Numbered from the stretch's first letter, positions 17,231 through 28,375 are shown. The stretch is DNA of 64,000 nt from Gammaproteobacteria bacterium (GCA_015491865.1 WFVD01000013.1:124001-188000); one strand, 5' to 3'. Notes: generated by a model not told the origin, from the letters alone. Made by a program: numbers and translations.

Positions 17231-18650
17231 TAAAGAACATATCTGGGTCATCGATGATGACCACTCCATCCGCTGGGTGCTCGAAAAAGCGTTAACCAAG
17301 GCCGGCATGGAGATCACCTGCTTTACCAGCGCCGCCGGGGTGCTGGAAAAACTCGCCAGCGGCCAGCCGGACGCCATCATTACCGACATCCGTATGCCCG
17401 GTATGGATGGACTGGCGCTGCTTGAGTCGATAAAAAGCAATTACCCAACGCTCCCTACGATTATCATGACCGGCCATTCCGATCTCGACAGCGCCGTCGC
17501 CGCCTATGAAGGTGGCGCATTCGAGTACCTTCCGAAGCCGTTTGATATCAGCGAAGCGACTGAACTTGTCAAACGCGCCATCAAACAGAGCCGTCGCACG
17601 AGCAGCAACAGCAGCGCCAGAGCGGAGCAGCCAGCAGTGACCGAGATCGTCGGTGAAGCGCCAGCCATGCAGGAGGTCTTTCGCGCTATCGGGCGTCTCT
17701 CGCGCTCAAACATGACGGTGCTCATCACCGGCCAGTCGGGTACCGGCAAAGAGCTGGTTGCACAGGCACTCCATCGCCACAGCCCCCGCGCTAACGGCCC
17801 GTTCATTGCGATCAATACCGCAGCCATCCCCAAAGAGCTGCTTGAATCAGAGCTATTTGGCCACGAACGGGGCGCCTTCACCGGCGCGCAGAGCCTGCGT
17901 GCCGGGCGCTTTGAGCAGGCCAGTGGTGGTACGCTATTCCTTGATGAGATTGGCGACATGCCGGTTGAACTGCAGACACGCCTGTTGCGCGTACTGTCGG
18001 ATGGTGAGTTCTATCGCGTCGGCGGGCATGCATCGGTCAGGAGCGATGTGCGCATCATTGCCGCGACCCACCAGAATCTTGAACAGCGTGTCAGCGACGG
18101 GCTATTCCGCGAAGATCTCTACCACCGCCTCAACGTGATCCGTATCCATATCCCTGCGCTCAGTGAACGCAGCGAGGACATTAAAATGATGGCGGATCAC
18201 TTTCTTCATCGCGCCGCCAGCGAGCTTGCAGTCGAGCCCAAGGTGCTCGATGATGAAACCACCCAGTTTCTCTCTCACTACAGCTGGCCAGGCAACGTAC
18301 GCCAGCTTGAAAACACCTGTCGCTGGCTAACCGTTATGTCACCCGGCCAGACCATCCATCTCGAGGATCTACCACCCGAGCTTAGAAATGACAGTGCCAG
18401 CAGCACAAGCGGTGAGGACTGGGAGTCTGCGCTCAAACAGTGGGCCGACTCACAACTCTACCAGGGAAACAAAGAGATCCTCAACATAGCAGTACCCGCC
18501 TTTGAGCGCATCATGATCGAGTCAGCACTAAAATATACCGCTGGACGCAGGCAGGAAGCGGCCAAGGTACTCGGCTGGGGACGCAACACCCTGACACGTA
18601 AAATCAAAGAGCTTGAAATGGAGAATGGTGACAACGAAACAGCTAATTAA
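17223..18650 (+). CDS. glnG: Nitrogen regulation response regulator NtrC (NR-I)
   Basis: A 475-residue sigma-54 activator. Receiver domain (about 4-120) with Asp11/Asp12 and phospho-acceptor Asp55 in ITDIRMPG; AAA+ domain (about 140-370) with Walker A GQSGTGKE, the sigma-54 loop GAFTGA, and Walker B TLFLDEIGDM; C-terminal Fis-type helix-turn-helix (AGRRQEAAKVLGWGRNTLTR). The start at 17223 (MSSKEHIWVIDDD) follows CTGGAG and overlaps the ntrB stop; an upstream ATG at 17160 is inside ntrB and unlikely. It is the presumed activator of the sigma-54 promoters at 13789 and 16123. Confidence 0.96.
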   Translation: MSSKEHIWVIDDDHSIRWVLEKALTKAGMEITCFTSAAGVLEKLASGQPDAIITDIRMPGMDGLALLESIKSNYPTLPTIIMTGHSDLDSAVAAYEGGAFEYLPKPFDISEATELVKRAIKQSRRTSSNSSARAEQPAVTEIVGEAPAMQEVFRAIGRLSRSNMTVLITGQSGTGKELVAQALHRHSPRANGPFIAINTAAIPKELLESELFGHERGAFTGAQSLRAGRFEQASGGTLFLDEIGDMPVELQTRLLRVLSDGEFYRVGGHASVRSDVRIIAATHQNLEQRVSDGLFREDLYHRLNVIRIHIPALSERSEDIKMMADHFLHRAASELAVEPKVLDDETTQFLSHYSWPGNVRQLENTCRWLTVMSPGQTIHLEDLPPELRNDSASSTSGEDWESALKQWADSQLYQGNKEILNIAVPAFERIMIESALKYTAGRRQEAAKVLGWGRNTLTRKIKELEMENGDNETAN

Positions 18651-18798
18651 CCGACCTACTGCGGCACTCAGCCAACACAACCCGCCCTCCGAACCCGCTG
18701 TCACCACCACCTCTATCGCTGCTGAGGAGCGCGACCTGGAAAAGAAACTTGGCAATGAGTACCGAGCCTATAAAAAACGGGATCAACACTGGATATAG
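18625..18798 (+). pseudogene. C-terminal remnant of an isoprenylcysteine-methyltransferase-like gene
   Basis: An open frame of 57 codons (from ATG 18625 inside the ntrC tail) ends AAEERDLEKKLGNEYRAYKK...HWI. This closely resembles the C-terminus of ICMT/NnrU-type membrane methyltransferases, which typically end EExxLxxxFGxEYxxYxxRVxRWI. The membrane helices and SAM region that should precede it are absent; the upstream 25 residues are unrelated Pro/Thr-rich sequence. It is therefore best read as a gene remnant between ntrC and the terminator. It might instead be a real small protein; I favour the remnant. Confidence 0.35.
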
Positions 18799-18817
18799 CG
18801 GATAACCAGTCACCTAC

Positions 18818-18847
18818 AAAAAAGCCTGCATTAGCAGGCTTTTTTTA
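18818..18847. terminator. Bidirectional terminator after ntrC
   Basis: AAAAAAGCCTGC (18818-18829), loop ATTA, GCAGGCTTTTTT (18834-18845) is a perfect 12-bp stem with A/T tracts on both sides. It can stop ntrC transcripts and those of the convergent gene ending at 18845. Confidence 0.85.
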
Positions 18848-21235
18848 ATGGGGATTTCTGCTGACCACTCGTCTGCGCCACAGCGCGAGAAACAGTAAAC
18901 TCACTAACCAGCCAGGGCCTGAAATACCACCGCCACCGCTCTCATCAGCGGTAGGCGCTGGAGAGGAGGTAGCCTCACTACCCGATGTCGCCACTGGCGC
19001 TGTTGTGGTTGAGACACCCAACGCAAGCGGATCACTGATCACCCCATTCGCAGAGTTAAGATCGAAGATATCATTATCACGCAGAACCAGTGTCACTGTT
19101 CTGGCAGCCGCATCAAACACCGCGGAAGACTCCGTTGAACTAGGGACAGTACTCAACGTCGACCAGATACCAAACTGATTCATCTTGCGTACCACGGCAT
19201 CTGGCGCAATAACCATGGTGGCTGGCAGATGCAGTGTGACGGTGATCGTATCAACACCTGCATCCGGTACAACATCAGTCACATCAAAAAACATCGCCCC
19301 CAGTGGGTAAGCAAAATCCGGGTCAGACATCGTCGCCAACAGGTCGGACTCAGAAATGACCGTCACAGGGCTCACTGCACTTGTGTTATTTGGCTCTAGT
19401 GTCGCGATAACGCGCGATTCCACGGAGGGTTCGTTGATGACGACATTAACCGTAGCCTGACTACAGATCCCGTCACCAGCCACTTCGCAAGCACTAAAAC
19501 CAAAGCTATCAACCCCGCTTTCCCCTGCATTGGCAGCATAGGTAAAGGTGCCATCATTCGACGCACTCCAGCTCACCACTCCCTTTGCTGGCTGTTTCTG
19601 AACAAAAGTTAGATATTCCAGATCATTATCTGGGTCAATCGCCGTCACTTCAGCATCCACCGCGCCTTCGTACGGTACAACAATCAACAGGTCAAACGCC
19701 TGAGGCAAAGCATTCGTTGGTGTTGTGGGCGGTGTCGATGGCGGGGGTGGCGTGGTGCCGCCACTGTAAGGCAGCGCAGGTGTGACAAGGGGCTCACCAA
19801 AATCGGTTGCACCATATTCAAAAGCGCCGCTGTCGCAACTCGAAATGCCACGAGGCCCATATTTCCGTTGGTCGTGATTAGGACAAAATTCACCATCGGC
19901 AGCATCAATTGCAATACTCCCAGCCAGTAATGCGTGCGTCTGAGTAGCGCCGCCATTATCTCCCAACAGCGGCCACATACCAATCGTGCCAGCATCTAAT
20001 ATTACCGTGGGTGCTGCTTCACCGGCATTGAGACAGGTAGCATCGCCTACCACCGTACCCATTTTTTCCAGAAAAGCTGGGGGTGAGTTCAGATCATTAA
20101 AACAGTCACCACCCTCACCGTTCAGCACAACAAGGCTGTTATAGAGCTGTATAAAACCTCCTCCACCTGCCTGACTACGATTATAGAGCCCCCCCCCTTT
20201 TGGATCCGTCGGCTCAAAAATCTGTGAGATCTCACGAACATTGCCCCAGGCATCATTATCAGCAATCGTCACATGCTGCAGCTGAACTGCATATAGAGGG
20301 GTGGTATTAGCATTAAATAATCCACCACCCCAACGCCCAGCCTCATTGCCACTAATCGTTGAGTTAGTAATCAACAGCCCACCTATCTGATGATAGATGC
20401 CGCCACCATCACGAAAAGCACTATTTTCAGCGATCGTTGTGCGGTTGATCTCCAGGCTGTTTACATCGCCAGAATTAAAGATGCCGCCACCAAAAATTAG
20501 ATCTGGACTACTGCTGTTTCGGTTGCGGGTAATCGAGCTGTCATTAATAAGCAGCCGACCATTCATATTGCTGATACCACCACCAAAACCGGCAACACGA
20601 TTATCGCTAATCAGACTAGCATTTATCGTCACGTTGGATGAGCGACTATCGATACCACCACCCAGGCCACCCGCCGCATTACCGGTCAGGTTCACACGAT
20701 TAAGCACCAGCGCACCCTCAACCACTTTAATACCACCGCCGCCATCTAATTGACTAATTTCAGTTACTGCGATCAGATCCTGGTTAACCACCGGCACAAT
20801 ATTATGGCCGTTGCGAATCGTGACATCGTTTACAGTCAGGTTCGCAGCTGGCTTAACATCAAAAATGCGATCCGCTAACTGGCCATCAATTGCAACGAGA
20901 TCAGACCCGGCACCATTAATAACAACCCGGCGCTTTACATCCAGATCACCGGTAAGGGCATCATCTTCCCCATCACCCAGCTGACCACCAAGGTAATAGA
21001 TACCGCTATTTGGGATTTCGATTGTCGTCGTCGTGGCCGCATCACGGAGGTTCGCTTCCTGAATCGCGGCCCGCAGGCTACAGGTGCTGGAGGCTGTCAG
21101 GCAGAGGCCGTCAGAGAGATTCGCATCAACCTCGTCGGAAAACGTTGTGACGGTAAATGTGATATTCGCATACGCAAACGGAGATCCTCCCAGCGCAAGC
21201 ATCAACGCTAAACCTGTTTTGATCCCCTTCATCAT
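18845..21235 (-). CDS. Secreted beta-helix protein with Ig-like domain and GlyGly-CTERM tail
   Basis: A 796-residue exported protein. Signal peptide (about 1-23, LALMLALGGSPFAYA); a CSLREA-like motif (GLCLTASSTCSLRAAIQEAN); then a right-handed parallel beta-helix of about 400 residues with repeated GGGI/GGGL turns and N-rich strands (TVNDVTIRNGHN, INASLISDNRVAGFGGGI); a cadherin/Ig-like domain around 500-600 (AIDPDNDLEYLTF, GTFTYAANAGESGVDSFGF); a Ser/Thr-rich linker; and a C-terminal GGGGISGPGW-hydrophobic helix-WRRR tail. That tail fits the GlyGly-CTERM sorting signal processed by rhombosortase. The protein is probably surface-attached; ligand or substrate unknown. A G9 tract lies in the coding strand (20189-20197). 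Confidence 0.75.
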   Translation of the reverse strand: MMKGIKTGLALMLALGGSPFAYANITFTVTTFSDEVDANLSDGLCLTASSTCSLRAAIQEANLRDAATTTTIEIPNSGIYYLGGQLGDGEDDALTGDLDVKRRVVINGAGSDLVAIDGQLADRIFDVKPAANLTVNDVTIRNGHNIVPVVNQDLIAVTEISQLDGGGGIKVVEGALVLNRVNLTGNAAGGLGGGIDSRSSNVTINASLISDNRVAGFGGGISNMNGRLLINDSSITRNRNSSSPDLIFGGGIFNSGDVNSLEINRTTIAENSAFRDGGGIYHQIGGLLITNSTISGNEAGRWGGGLFNANTTPLYAVQLQHVTIADNDAWGNVREISQIFEPTDPKGGGLYNRSQAGGGGFIQLYNSLVVLNGEGGDCFNDLNSPPAFLEKMGTVVGDATCLNAGEAAPTVILDAGTIGMWPLLGDNGGATQTHALLAGSIAIDAADGEFCPNHDQRKYGPRGISSCDSGAFEYGATDFGEPLVTPALPYSGGTTPPPPSTPPTTPTNALPQAFDLLIVVPYEGAVDAEVTAIDPDNDLEYLTFVQKQPAKGVVSWSASNDGTFTYAANAGESGVDSFGFSACEVAGDGICSQATVNVVINEPSVESRVIATLEPNNTSAVSPVTVISESDLLATMSDPDFAYPLGAMFFDVTDVVPDAGVDTITVTLHLPATMVIAPDAVVRKMNQFGIWSTLSTVPSSTESSAVFDAAARTVTLVLRDNDIFDLNSANGVISDPLALGVSTTTAPVATSGSEATSSPAPTADESGGGGISGPGWLVSLLFLALWRRRVVSRNPH
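20189..20197 (-). repeat. Nine-base G tract inside the surface protein gene
   Basis: A run of nine G on the coding strand encodes three glycines in DPKGGGLYNRS. A one-base slip would truncate the protein after about 345 residues. Confidence 0.7.
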
Positions 21236-21320
21236 CCCCTAACCCCTGTTTTTATTAGGCAATATACCCGCTCAAGCGATCTGTAATCATATACTGGTTT
21301 GGGGTAAAAACTAAAGTTTC

Positions 21321-21397
21321 TGGCAAAATAACCGCTATCGCGAAGCTCAGGAGCCTGTCGGTGGAAACGGTAGCGCACCGTAGCGGTTATTTTTCCA
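21321..21397. repeat. Long imperfect palindrome with two inner stems downstream of pyrD
   Basis: AAAATAACCGCTA (21325-21337) pairs perfectly with TAGCGGTTATTTT (21381-21393), extendable by TGG/CCA with one mismatch. The 43-base interior contains two smaller stems (CGGT...ACCG and CAGG...CCTG), so the RNA could fold as a three-way junction. It starts just after the pyrD stop. It may be a terminator of pyrD or a small dispersed palindromic element; no U-tract strong enough to decide. Confidence 0.5.
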
Positions 21398-21404
21398 GCC
21401 ACAG

Positions 21405-22361
21405 TCAGTTCAGCACCAGTGTCCCTGTTAACTGGGCAATCTCACTCATCCCGTGGCGCTCCATATATTCCACCAGCCCCGCGTTGATCTTCGGGCAGAT
21501 CAGCGGGTCATAAAAAAGCGCTGTGCCGATGCCGACTGCCGAGGCTCCCGCAATCATAAACTCGATCGCATCTTCGGCACTCGTAATGCCGCCCTGCCCA
21601 ATAATCGGTATGTTGTGCCCTTTACAGACCTGGTAGACCTGATGTGTTTTCAGCAGTGCCACCGGCTTGATCGCCGGGCCAGAAAGCCCCCCCTGATTAT
21701 TGCCGATAATCGGCGTGCGCTGCTCGATATCAATCGCCATGCCCATCAACGTATTGATCACTGCAAAGGCGTCCGTGCCGGCATCGATACAGCGCCGTGC
21801 ATTTTCAGCGATGTCGGTCTGATTGGGGGAGAGCTTGGTGATCAGCGGTTTGCTGGTCGCCGCACGACACGCCTCAACCACCCGCGCCGACATTTCAGGA
21901 TCATTCCCAAAGGCGACACCGCCCTCTTTGACGTTGGGGCAGGAGATGTTGATCTCGATCGCGTCGATCGGTGAAGCGTCAAACAGACGCGTCACTTCAA
22001 TATACTCTTCAACGGTTGAGCCGGAGACGTTGGCAATAAAGCGGGTCTCTTCAAAATCGAGCGTCGGCAGGATTTTATCCACCACATACGGCGCACCGGG
22101 ATTCTGAAGGCCGATGGCGTTGATCATCCCCGCCGGGGTTTCGGTAACACGGTGCGGCGCATTTCCGGGGCGCGCCGTGCCGGTGGTCCCCTTGAGGCAG
22201 ATCGCACCGACATCACGATTTGAAAAACCTTCGATGCGGGTGTACTCCTCACCAAAACCGACGCACCCCGACAGCAACACCTGCGGGGTTGAAAACTTCA
22301 TGCCGCAAAACTCAACCGCTAACCGCTCATCTTGATTGCTCAAATCGCTACCCTTTATCAT
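21405..22361 (-). CDS. pyrD: Dihydroorotate dehydrogenase, class 1B catalytic subunit type
   Basis: A 318-residue flavoprotein oxidising dihydroorotate to orotate in pyrimidine synthesis. It has the class 1 form: FGEEY, KGTTGTARPGN, GMINAIGLQNPG, the catalytic Cys141 in INISCPN (class 2 enzymes use Ser), and C-terminal GQGGITSAEDAIEFMIAGA and GIGTALFYDP. There is no N-terminal membrane helix, unlike the quinone-linked class 2 enzyme usual in gammaproteobacteria. Class 1B enzymes normally need PyrK (FAD/2Fe-2S) to use NAD; no pyrK lies nearby. It is divergent from trmL. Confidence 0.85.
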   Translation of the reverse strand: MIKGSDLSNQDERLAVEFCGMKFSTPQVLLSGCVGFGEEYTRIEGFSNRDVGAICLKGTTGTARPGNAPHRVTETPAGMINAIGLQNPGAPYVVDKILPTLDFEETRFIANVSGSTVEEYIEVTRLFDASPIDAIEINISCPNVKEGGVAFGNDPEMSARVVEACRAATSKPLITKLSPNQTDIAENARRCIDAGTDAFAVINTLMGMAIDIEQRTPIIGNNQGGLSGPAIKPVALLKTHQVYQVCKGHNIPIIGQGGITSAEDAIEFMIAGASAVGIGTALFYDPLICPKINAGLVEYMERHGMSEIAQLTGTLVLN

Positions 22362-22399
22362 AAACCGTTCATCCGCTCAGGCTATGGTATATTCCCGCC

Positions 22400-22903
22400 A
22401 TGTTTCACATCGTACTCTACCAGCCGGAGATTCCGCCCAACACCGGCAACATTATACGCCTTTGTGCCAACAGTGGGGCACAGCTGCATGTGATTCACCC
22501 CTGCGGGTTTGAATTTGATGATAAACGCCTGCGCCGCGCCGGCCTAGACTACCACGAGTTTGCATCGATCAAAGAGTATGACGACCTCGACAGTTTCATC
22601 AGAAAAGTAGCGCCGACCCGCCTGATCGCCTGCTCCACCAAAGGGTCACGTCACCACACCGAGATCGAATACGGTCAGAATGACGCACTGCTGTTCGGCC
22701 CCGAGTCTCGCGGCCTCCCCGCTGAGATACTGGCCTCACTACCGGCCGAACAGATCCTGCGCATCCCGATGCTGGCCGACAGCCGCAGTCTTAATCTCTC
22801 CAACGCTGTTGCAATCTTTCTCTATGAGGCGTGGCGGCAACATGGATTTGATGCTAGCACCCAGCCATCGCCGATACTTTCAACCCCAGGTGACCAAATA
22901 TAA
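22400..22903 (+). CDS. trmL: tRNA (cytidine/uridine-34-2'-O)-methyltransferase
   Basis: A 167-residue SPOUT (alpha/beta-knot) enzyme that 2'-O-methylates the wobble base of certain tRNA-Leu species. Family motifs: [20 protein letters not shown] at the N-terminus, LHVIHPCGF, and the knot [11 protein letters not shown] ... [19 protein letters not shown]. Length is normal for TrmL. It is followed at once by a terminator and is monocistronic. Confidence 0.95.
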   Translation: MFHIVLYQPEIPPNTGNIIRLCANSGAQLHVIHPCGFEFDDKRLRRAGLDYHEFASIKEYDDLDSFIRKVAPTRLIACSTKGSRHHTEIEYGQNDALLFGPESRGLPAEILASLPAEQILRIPMLADSRSLNLSNAVAIFLYEAWRQHGFDASTQPSPILSTPGDQI

Positions 22904-22926
22904 AAGCCGCCCGGAGGCGGCTTTTT
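22902..22926 (+). terminator. Intrinsic terminator of trmL
   Basis: AAAAGCCGCC (22902-22911), loop CGGA, GGCGGCTTTT (22916-22925) followed by one more T form a perfect 10-bp stem that begins within the trmL stop codon. It also faces the end of thiC on the other strand and could work in both directions. Confidence 0.85.
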
Positions 22927-22951
22927 CAGAGGCCCACGACCCAAGGTCCTG

Positions 22952-25215
<2,264 letters not shown>

Positions 25216-25878
25216 ATGAATACGGCATTTGAAGAAAAAGCGCGTTTCAACATGATCGAACAGCAGATACGCCCATGGGATGTGCTCGACCCGGCGACCC
25301 TTGAGCTGCTCGAAAACACCCCGCGCGAAGCGTTTGTACCCGAAGCGTATCGCACCCTGGCCTATGCCGATATCGGTATCCCGCTGGCTCATGATCAGGT
25401 GATGATGCACCCCATCGTTGAGGCGAGGATGCTACAGGCGTTAGGGCTCACCAAAAGCGACAACGTGCTGGAGATCGGCACCGGCAGCGGCTATGTGACC
25501 TCAATGCTGGCCGCTGCGAGCAGCCATGTCACATCGGTCGATATCTTTCCTGACTTCATCGAGGAGGCGGGCAAGCGACTCAAAGCACACAACATCACCA
25601 ATATCACCTTAGCGTGCGGTGATGCCTCACAGGGCTGGCAAAGCGATGAAACGTTCGATGCGATTGTCATCACCGGCTCACTCCCGTCTCTACCTGACAG
25701 TTTTGCAAAGCTGCTTAACCGCGGCGGCCGTATTTTCGCCATTCTCGGCCTGGCACCTGTGATGCATGCCACACTGCTGCGCCGTACCGATAATGGTGGC
25801 CTCGTCAGTGAACAGCTGTTTGAAACAGAGCTACCCGAACTGATTAACGCCACCAGGCCGACCCCCTTTGTCTTTTAA
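25216..25878 (+). CDS. Protein-L-isoaspartate O-methyltransferase-like protein
   Basis: A 220-residue SAM-dependent methyltransferase of the Pcm family: an N-terminal MIEQQIRPWDVLD segment, REAFVPEAYR, HDQVMMHP, SAM motif LEIGTGSGYVTSML, and VDIFPDFIEEAGKRL. Pcm homologs of this kind lie just upstream of tolC in many gammaproteobacteria and differ from the surE-linked enzyme that repairs isoaspartate, so the real substrate is uncertain. It is 87 bases before tolC, same strand. Confidence 0.85.
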   Translation: MNTAFEEKARFNMIEQQIRPWDVLDPATLELLENTPREAFVPEAYRTLAYADIGIPLAHDQVMMHPIVEARMLQALGLTKSDNVLEIGTGSGYVTSMLAAASSHVTSVDIFPDFIEEAGKRLKAHNITNITLACGDASQGWQSDETFDAIVITGSLPSLPDSFAKLLNRGGRIFAILGLAPVMHATLLRRTDNGGLVSEQLFETELPELINATRPTPFVF

Positions 25879-25965
25879 CCGGCACCCTGGATTCAAGTTC
25901 AGTAACCGCTCTCGCCACGACAGACAGCAGACACAGGCGATGGCAGATCGGCTAAGATAGAGGCT

Positions 25966-27387
25966 ATGGTGAGAACATCTGCAATATACCTGGTCGTTCT
26001 GATCCTGATGGGTAGCGCGCCCGCCATTAGCGCCAACACCGGGCCAGCCTCCCTGTATGAGATCTATCAACTCGCGCTCGAAAACGATCCACAATACCGC
26101 GCTGTTGAAGCGGCCTACCACGCCAGCCTTGAGACAAAAAACCAGAGCCGAGCACTGCTCTTTCCATTGATCAATTTCAGTGCAAACAAGGCCGATAACA
26201 GACAGAAAACCCTTGCCTCTGGCTTTTTTTCGCTTGGCACAAAAAAGTTTGACAGCAGCGGTTACACCCTCTCCCTGACCCAGCCTCTGTTTAACTATGA
26301 TTACTTTATCCAGCTGCGCCAGAGTGATGCCTCGATTGGCGAAGCCAGAGCGAAACTCTCAGCTGCACAACAGGCGTTAATGGTGCGTATTTCAGAGCGC
26401 TATTTCGATGCGCTTGCGGCGCTCGATGCGCTTGAATTTGCGCGCGCTGAGAAACGCGCTATTGAACGCCAGCTGGAACAGACACGACAGCGCTTTGAAG
26501 TAGGGCTGATTGCCATCACTGATGTCCACGAGGCTCATGCCGCCTATGATCTCATCACGGCACAGGAGATTCTCGCCGAAAACCTGCTCGCCAGTCAGTA
26601 CGAAGCACTGACCGAAATCACGGGTCATGACTATAAAGCGCTGGCTGTACTGTCGAGCGACACCCCGTTGATCACCCCGCAGCCGGCCGACATCAATAAA
26701 TGGGGCGATACGGCTCTTAACCAGAACTTCCAGCTAATCGCCGCTGAATTCGTTTATAGCAGAGCGCTCGAAGAGATCAAACGCCAGCGAGCAGGCCACC
26801 TCCCTACATTTGAACTCAACGCTAGCCACATCTACAGCAATTCGAAAGGCGGTAACTTTGGGAATAATGAATCTGAAAACCAGGCGATTGAGCTGCGGCT
26901 CAATATGCCGCTTTTTCAGGGCGGGGGCACCAGCGCTCGCGTCCGTCAGGCACACCACCTCGCCGAGCAGTCGCGCGAGAACTTTGAGCAGCAACGCCGC
27001 GCAACATTGCGCCAGGCGCGCGATGCTTACCTGAGCGTGCTGGCTGAAATTAACCGCGTCAAAGCGCTGGGGCAAGCGGTCGTCTCGGCACAAAGCGCGC
27101 TCGACGCAACCGAAGCGGGGCTTGAGGTCGGTACTCGCACCACCGTCGATGTGCTCGATGCCCGCCGTGATCTCTACCGAGCACAGCGCGACCACGCCCG
27201 GTCACGCTACGACTACATCCTCCACACACTACGCCTGAAACAGGCCGCAGGCATCCTGAGCAGTGAAGATCTGAAACAGGTGAATAGCTGGCTGCAACCA
27301 CCAGTGGCAGCCACTGGAGCGAGCCGCGAAACCCCATCACCCATCGACACCCCAGTGGACATTGAGCAGGTTCAACCACCCCGGTAA
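25966..27387 (+). CDS. tolC: TolC-family outer-membrane channel protein
   Basis: A 473-residue trimeric outer-membrane exit duct for tripartite efflux and type I secretion. Signal peptide (about 1-23, IYLVVLILMGSAPAISA), then two structural repeats, each with LYEIYQLALENDPQYRA-type helices; strands such as SGYTLSLTQPLFNYDYF and AIELRLNMPLFQGGGTSARV; and QARDAYLSVLAEINRVKAL in the second. The C-terminus is a Pro/Thr-rich tail. It may serve the RND pair at 48171-52342 or others elsewhere. Confidence 0.9.
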   Translation: MVRTSAIYLVVLILMGSAPAISANTGPASLYEIYQLALENDPQYRAVEAAYHASLETKNQSRALLFPLINFSANKADNRQKTLASGFFSLGTKKFDSSGYTLSLTQPLFNYDYFIQLRQSDASIGEARAKLSAAQQALMVRISERYFDALAALDALEFARAEKRAIERQLEQTRQRFEVGLIAITDVHEAHAAYDLITAQEILAENLLASQYEALTEITGHDYKALAVLSSDTPLITPQPADINKWGDTALNQNFQLIAAEFVYSRALEEIKRQRAGHLPTFELNASHIYSNSKGGNFGNNESENQAIELRLNMPLFQGGGTSARVRQAHHLAEQSRENFEQQRRATLRQARDAYLSVLAEINRVKALGQAVVSAQSALDATEAGLEVGTRTTVDVLDARRDLYRAQRDHARSRYDYILHTLRLKQAAGILSSEDLKQVNSWLQPPVAATGASRETPSPIDTPVDIEQVQPPR

Positions 27388-27448
27388 ATCGCGGCACCCA
27401 CCACGCTGACCATGTTAACATCAGCGCTGCTAAACAGATACCAACACC

Positions 27449-28372
27449 ATGACCCGTCAATTCGCCGATTTTCAGCTTAAACGTTACCTCGCCCCACGCT
27501 TCTGGCCCACCTGGCTCGGTCTCGGCGCAATGTGGCTCGCAGCACAACTCCCCTATTCCGCCCAGTTATGGCTCGGCAGACAGCTCGGCACGGCGACGTT
27601 TTATCTGCTTAAAAAAAAGCGCCGCGTGGCTGAGATCAACATCGCACTCTGCTTTCCCGAGCGCTCAAAGGCGGAGCAGGCGCAGCTGGTTAGAGAGACC
27701 TTTCATTCGGTCGGCTGCGGCATTATCGAGGCGGGCTTCTCGTGGTGGGGCAGTGACCGTCGCCTGCGTGCGCTGGCACATATCGAAGGGGTCGAGCATG
27801 TTAACGACGCCTTTGCTCAGGGGAAAGGGGTGCTCCTGCTCGGCGCTCACTACACCTCGCTACTGATGTGCGGACGTTTAATGGCGTTCGAAGTGCCGTT
27901 CTATGCGGTTGCCAAACGGGCGCACAATCCGCTGTTTGATTCGGTATTGAACCACTACCGCCGCAAACATTTTGCCGGGCTGATCAACCACACCAACATG
28001 CGCGCGATGTTAAAGGCGCTAAAAAGCAACAAGGCGTGCTGGTACGCGCCAGACCAGGATCTCGGTTATGAAAGCACCATCTTTGCCCCTTTTATGGGGG
28101 TGACTGCCGCAACCTTAACCGCCACCGCACGCATTGCACGCGTCACCCACTGTGCGGTTATCCCGATCGATTTTGAGCGCCTGCCGGGCGGGCAGGGCTA
28201 CCGCGTCCGTTTCCGTCCGCCGATTGAAGCGTTCCCGAGCGGCGACGAAGTGCGTGATGCCACCACCATCAATGCTGCGATTGAAGAACAGGTGCGGCGT
28301 GCGCCCAGCCAGTACCTGTGGATTCATCGCCGCTTTAAATCACAGCCTGACCGCAGGAGCCCTTACGAATAA
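27449..28372 (+). CDS. LpxL/HtrB-type lipid A acyltransferase with altered catalytic motif
   Basis: A 307-residue inner-membrane acyltransferase of the LpxL/LpxM family (secondary acylation of lipid A). One N-terminal membrane helix, then RRVAEINIALCFPERS, the catalytic His134 in GAHYTSLLM, WYAPDQDLGYE (the family's PDxD block), and the C-terminal WIHRRFK motif. The expected acidic residue of H-x4-(D/E) is Leu139. That weakens the prediction of normal catalysis, although every other motif is intact. It precedes waaA by three bases, consistent with Kdo-lipid A assembly. Which chain it would add (lauroyl or other) is unknown. Confidence 0.85.
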   Translation: MTRQFADFQLKRYLAPRFWPTWLGLGAMWLAAQLPYSAQLWLGRQLGTATFYLLKKKRRVAEINIALCFPERSKAEQAQLVRETFHSVGCGIIEAGFSWWGSDRRLRALAHIEGVEHVNDAFAQGKGVLLLGAHYTSLLMCGRLMAFEVPFYAVAKRAHNPLFDSVLNHYRRKHFAGLINHTNMRAMLKALKSNKACWYAPDQDLGYESTIFAPFMGVTAATLTATARIARVTHCAVIPIDFERLPGGQGYRVRFRPPIEAFPSGDEVRDATTINAAIEEQVRRAPSQYLWIHRRFKSQPDRRSPYE

Positions 28373-28375
28373 GCC

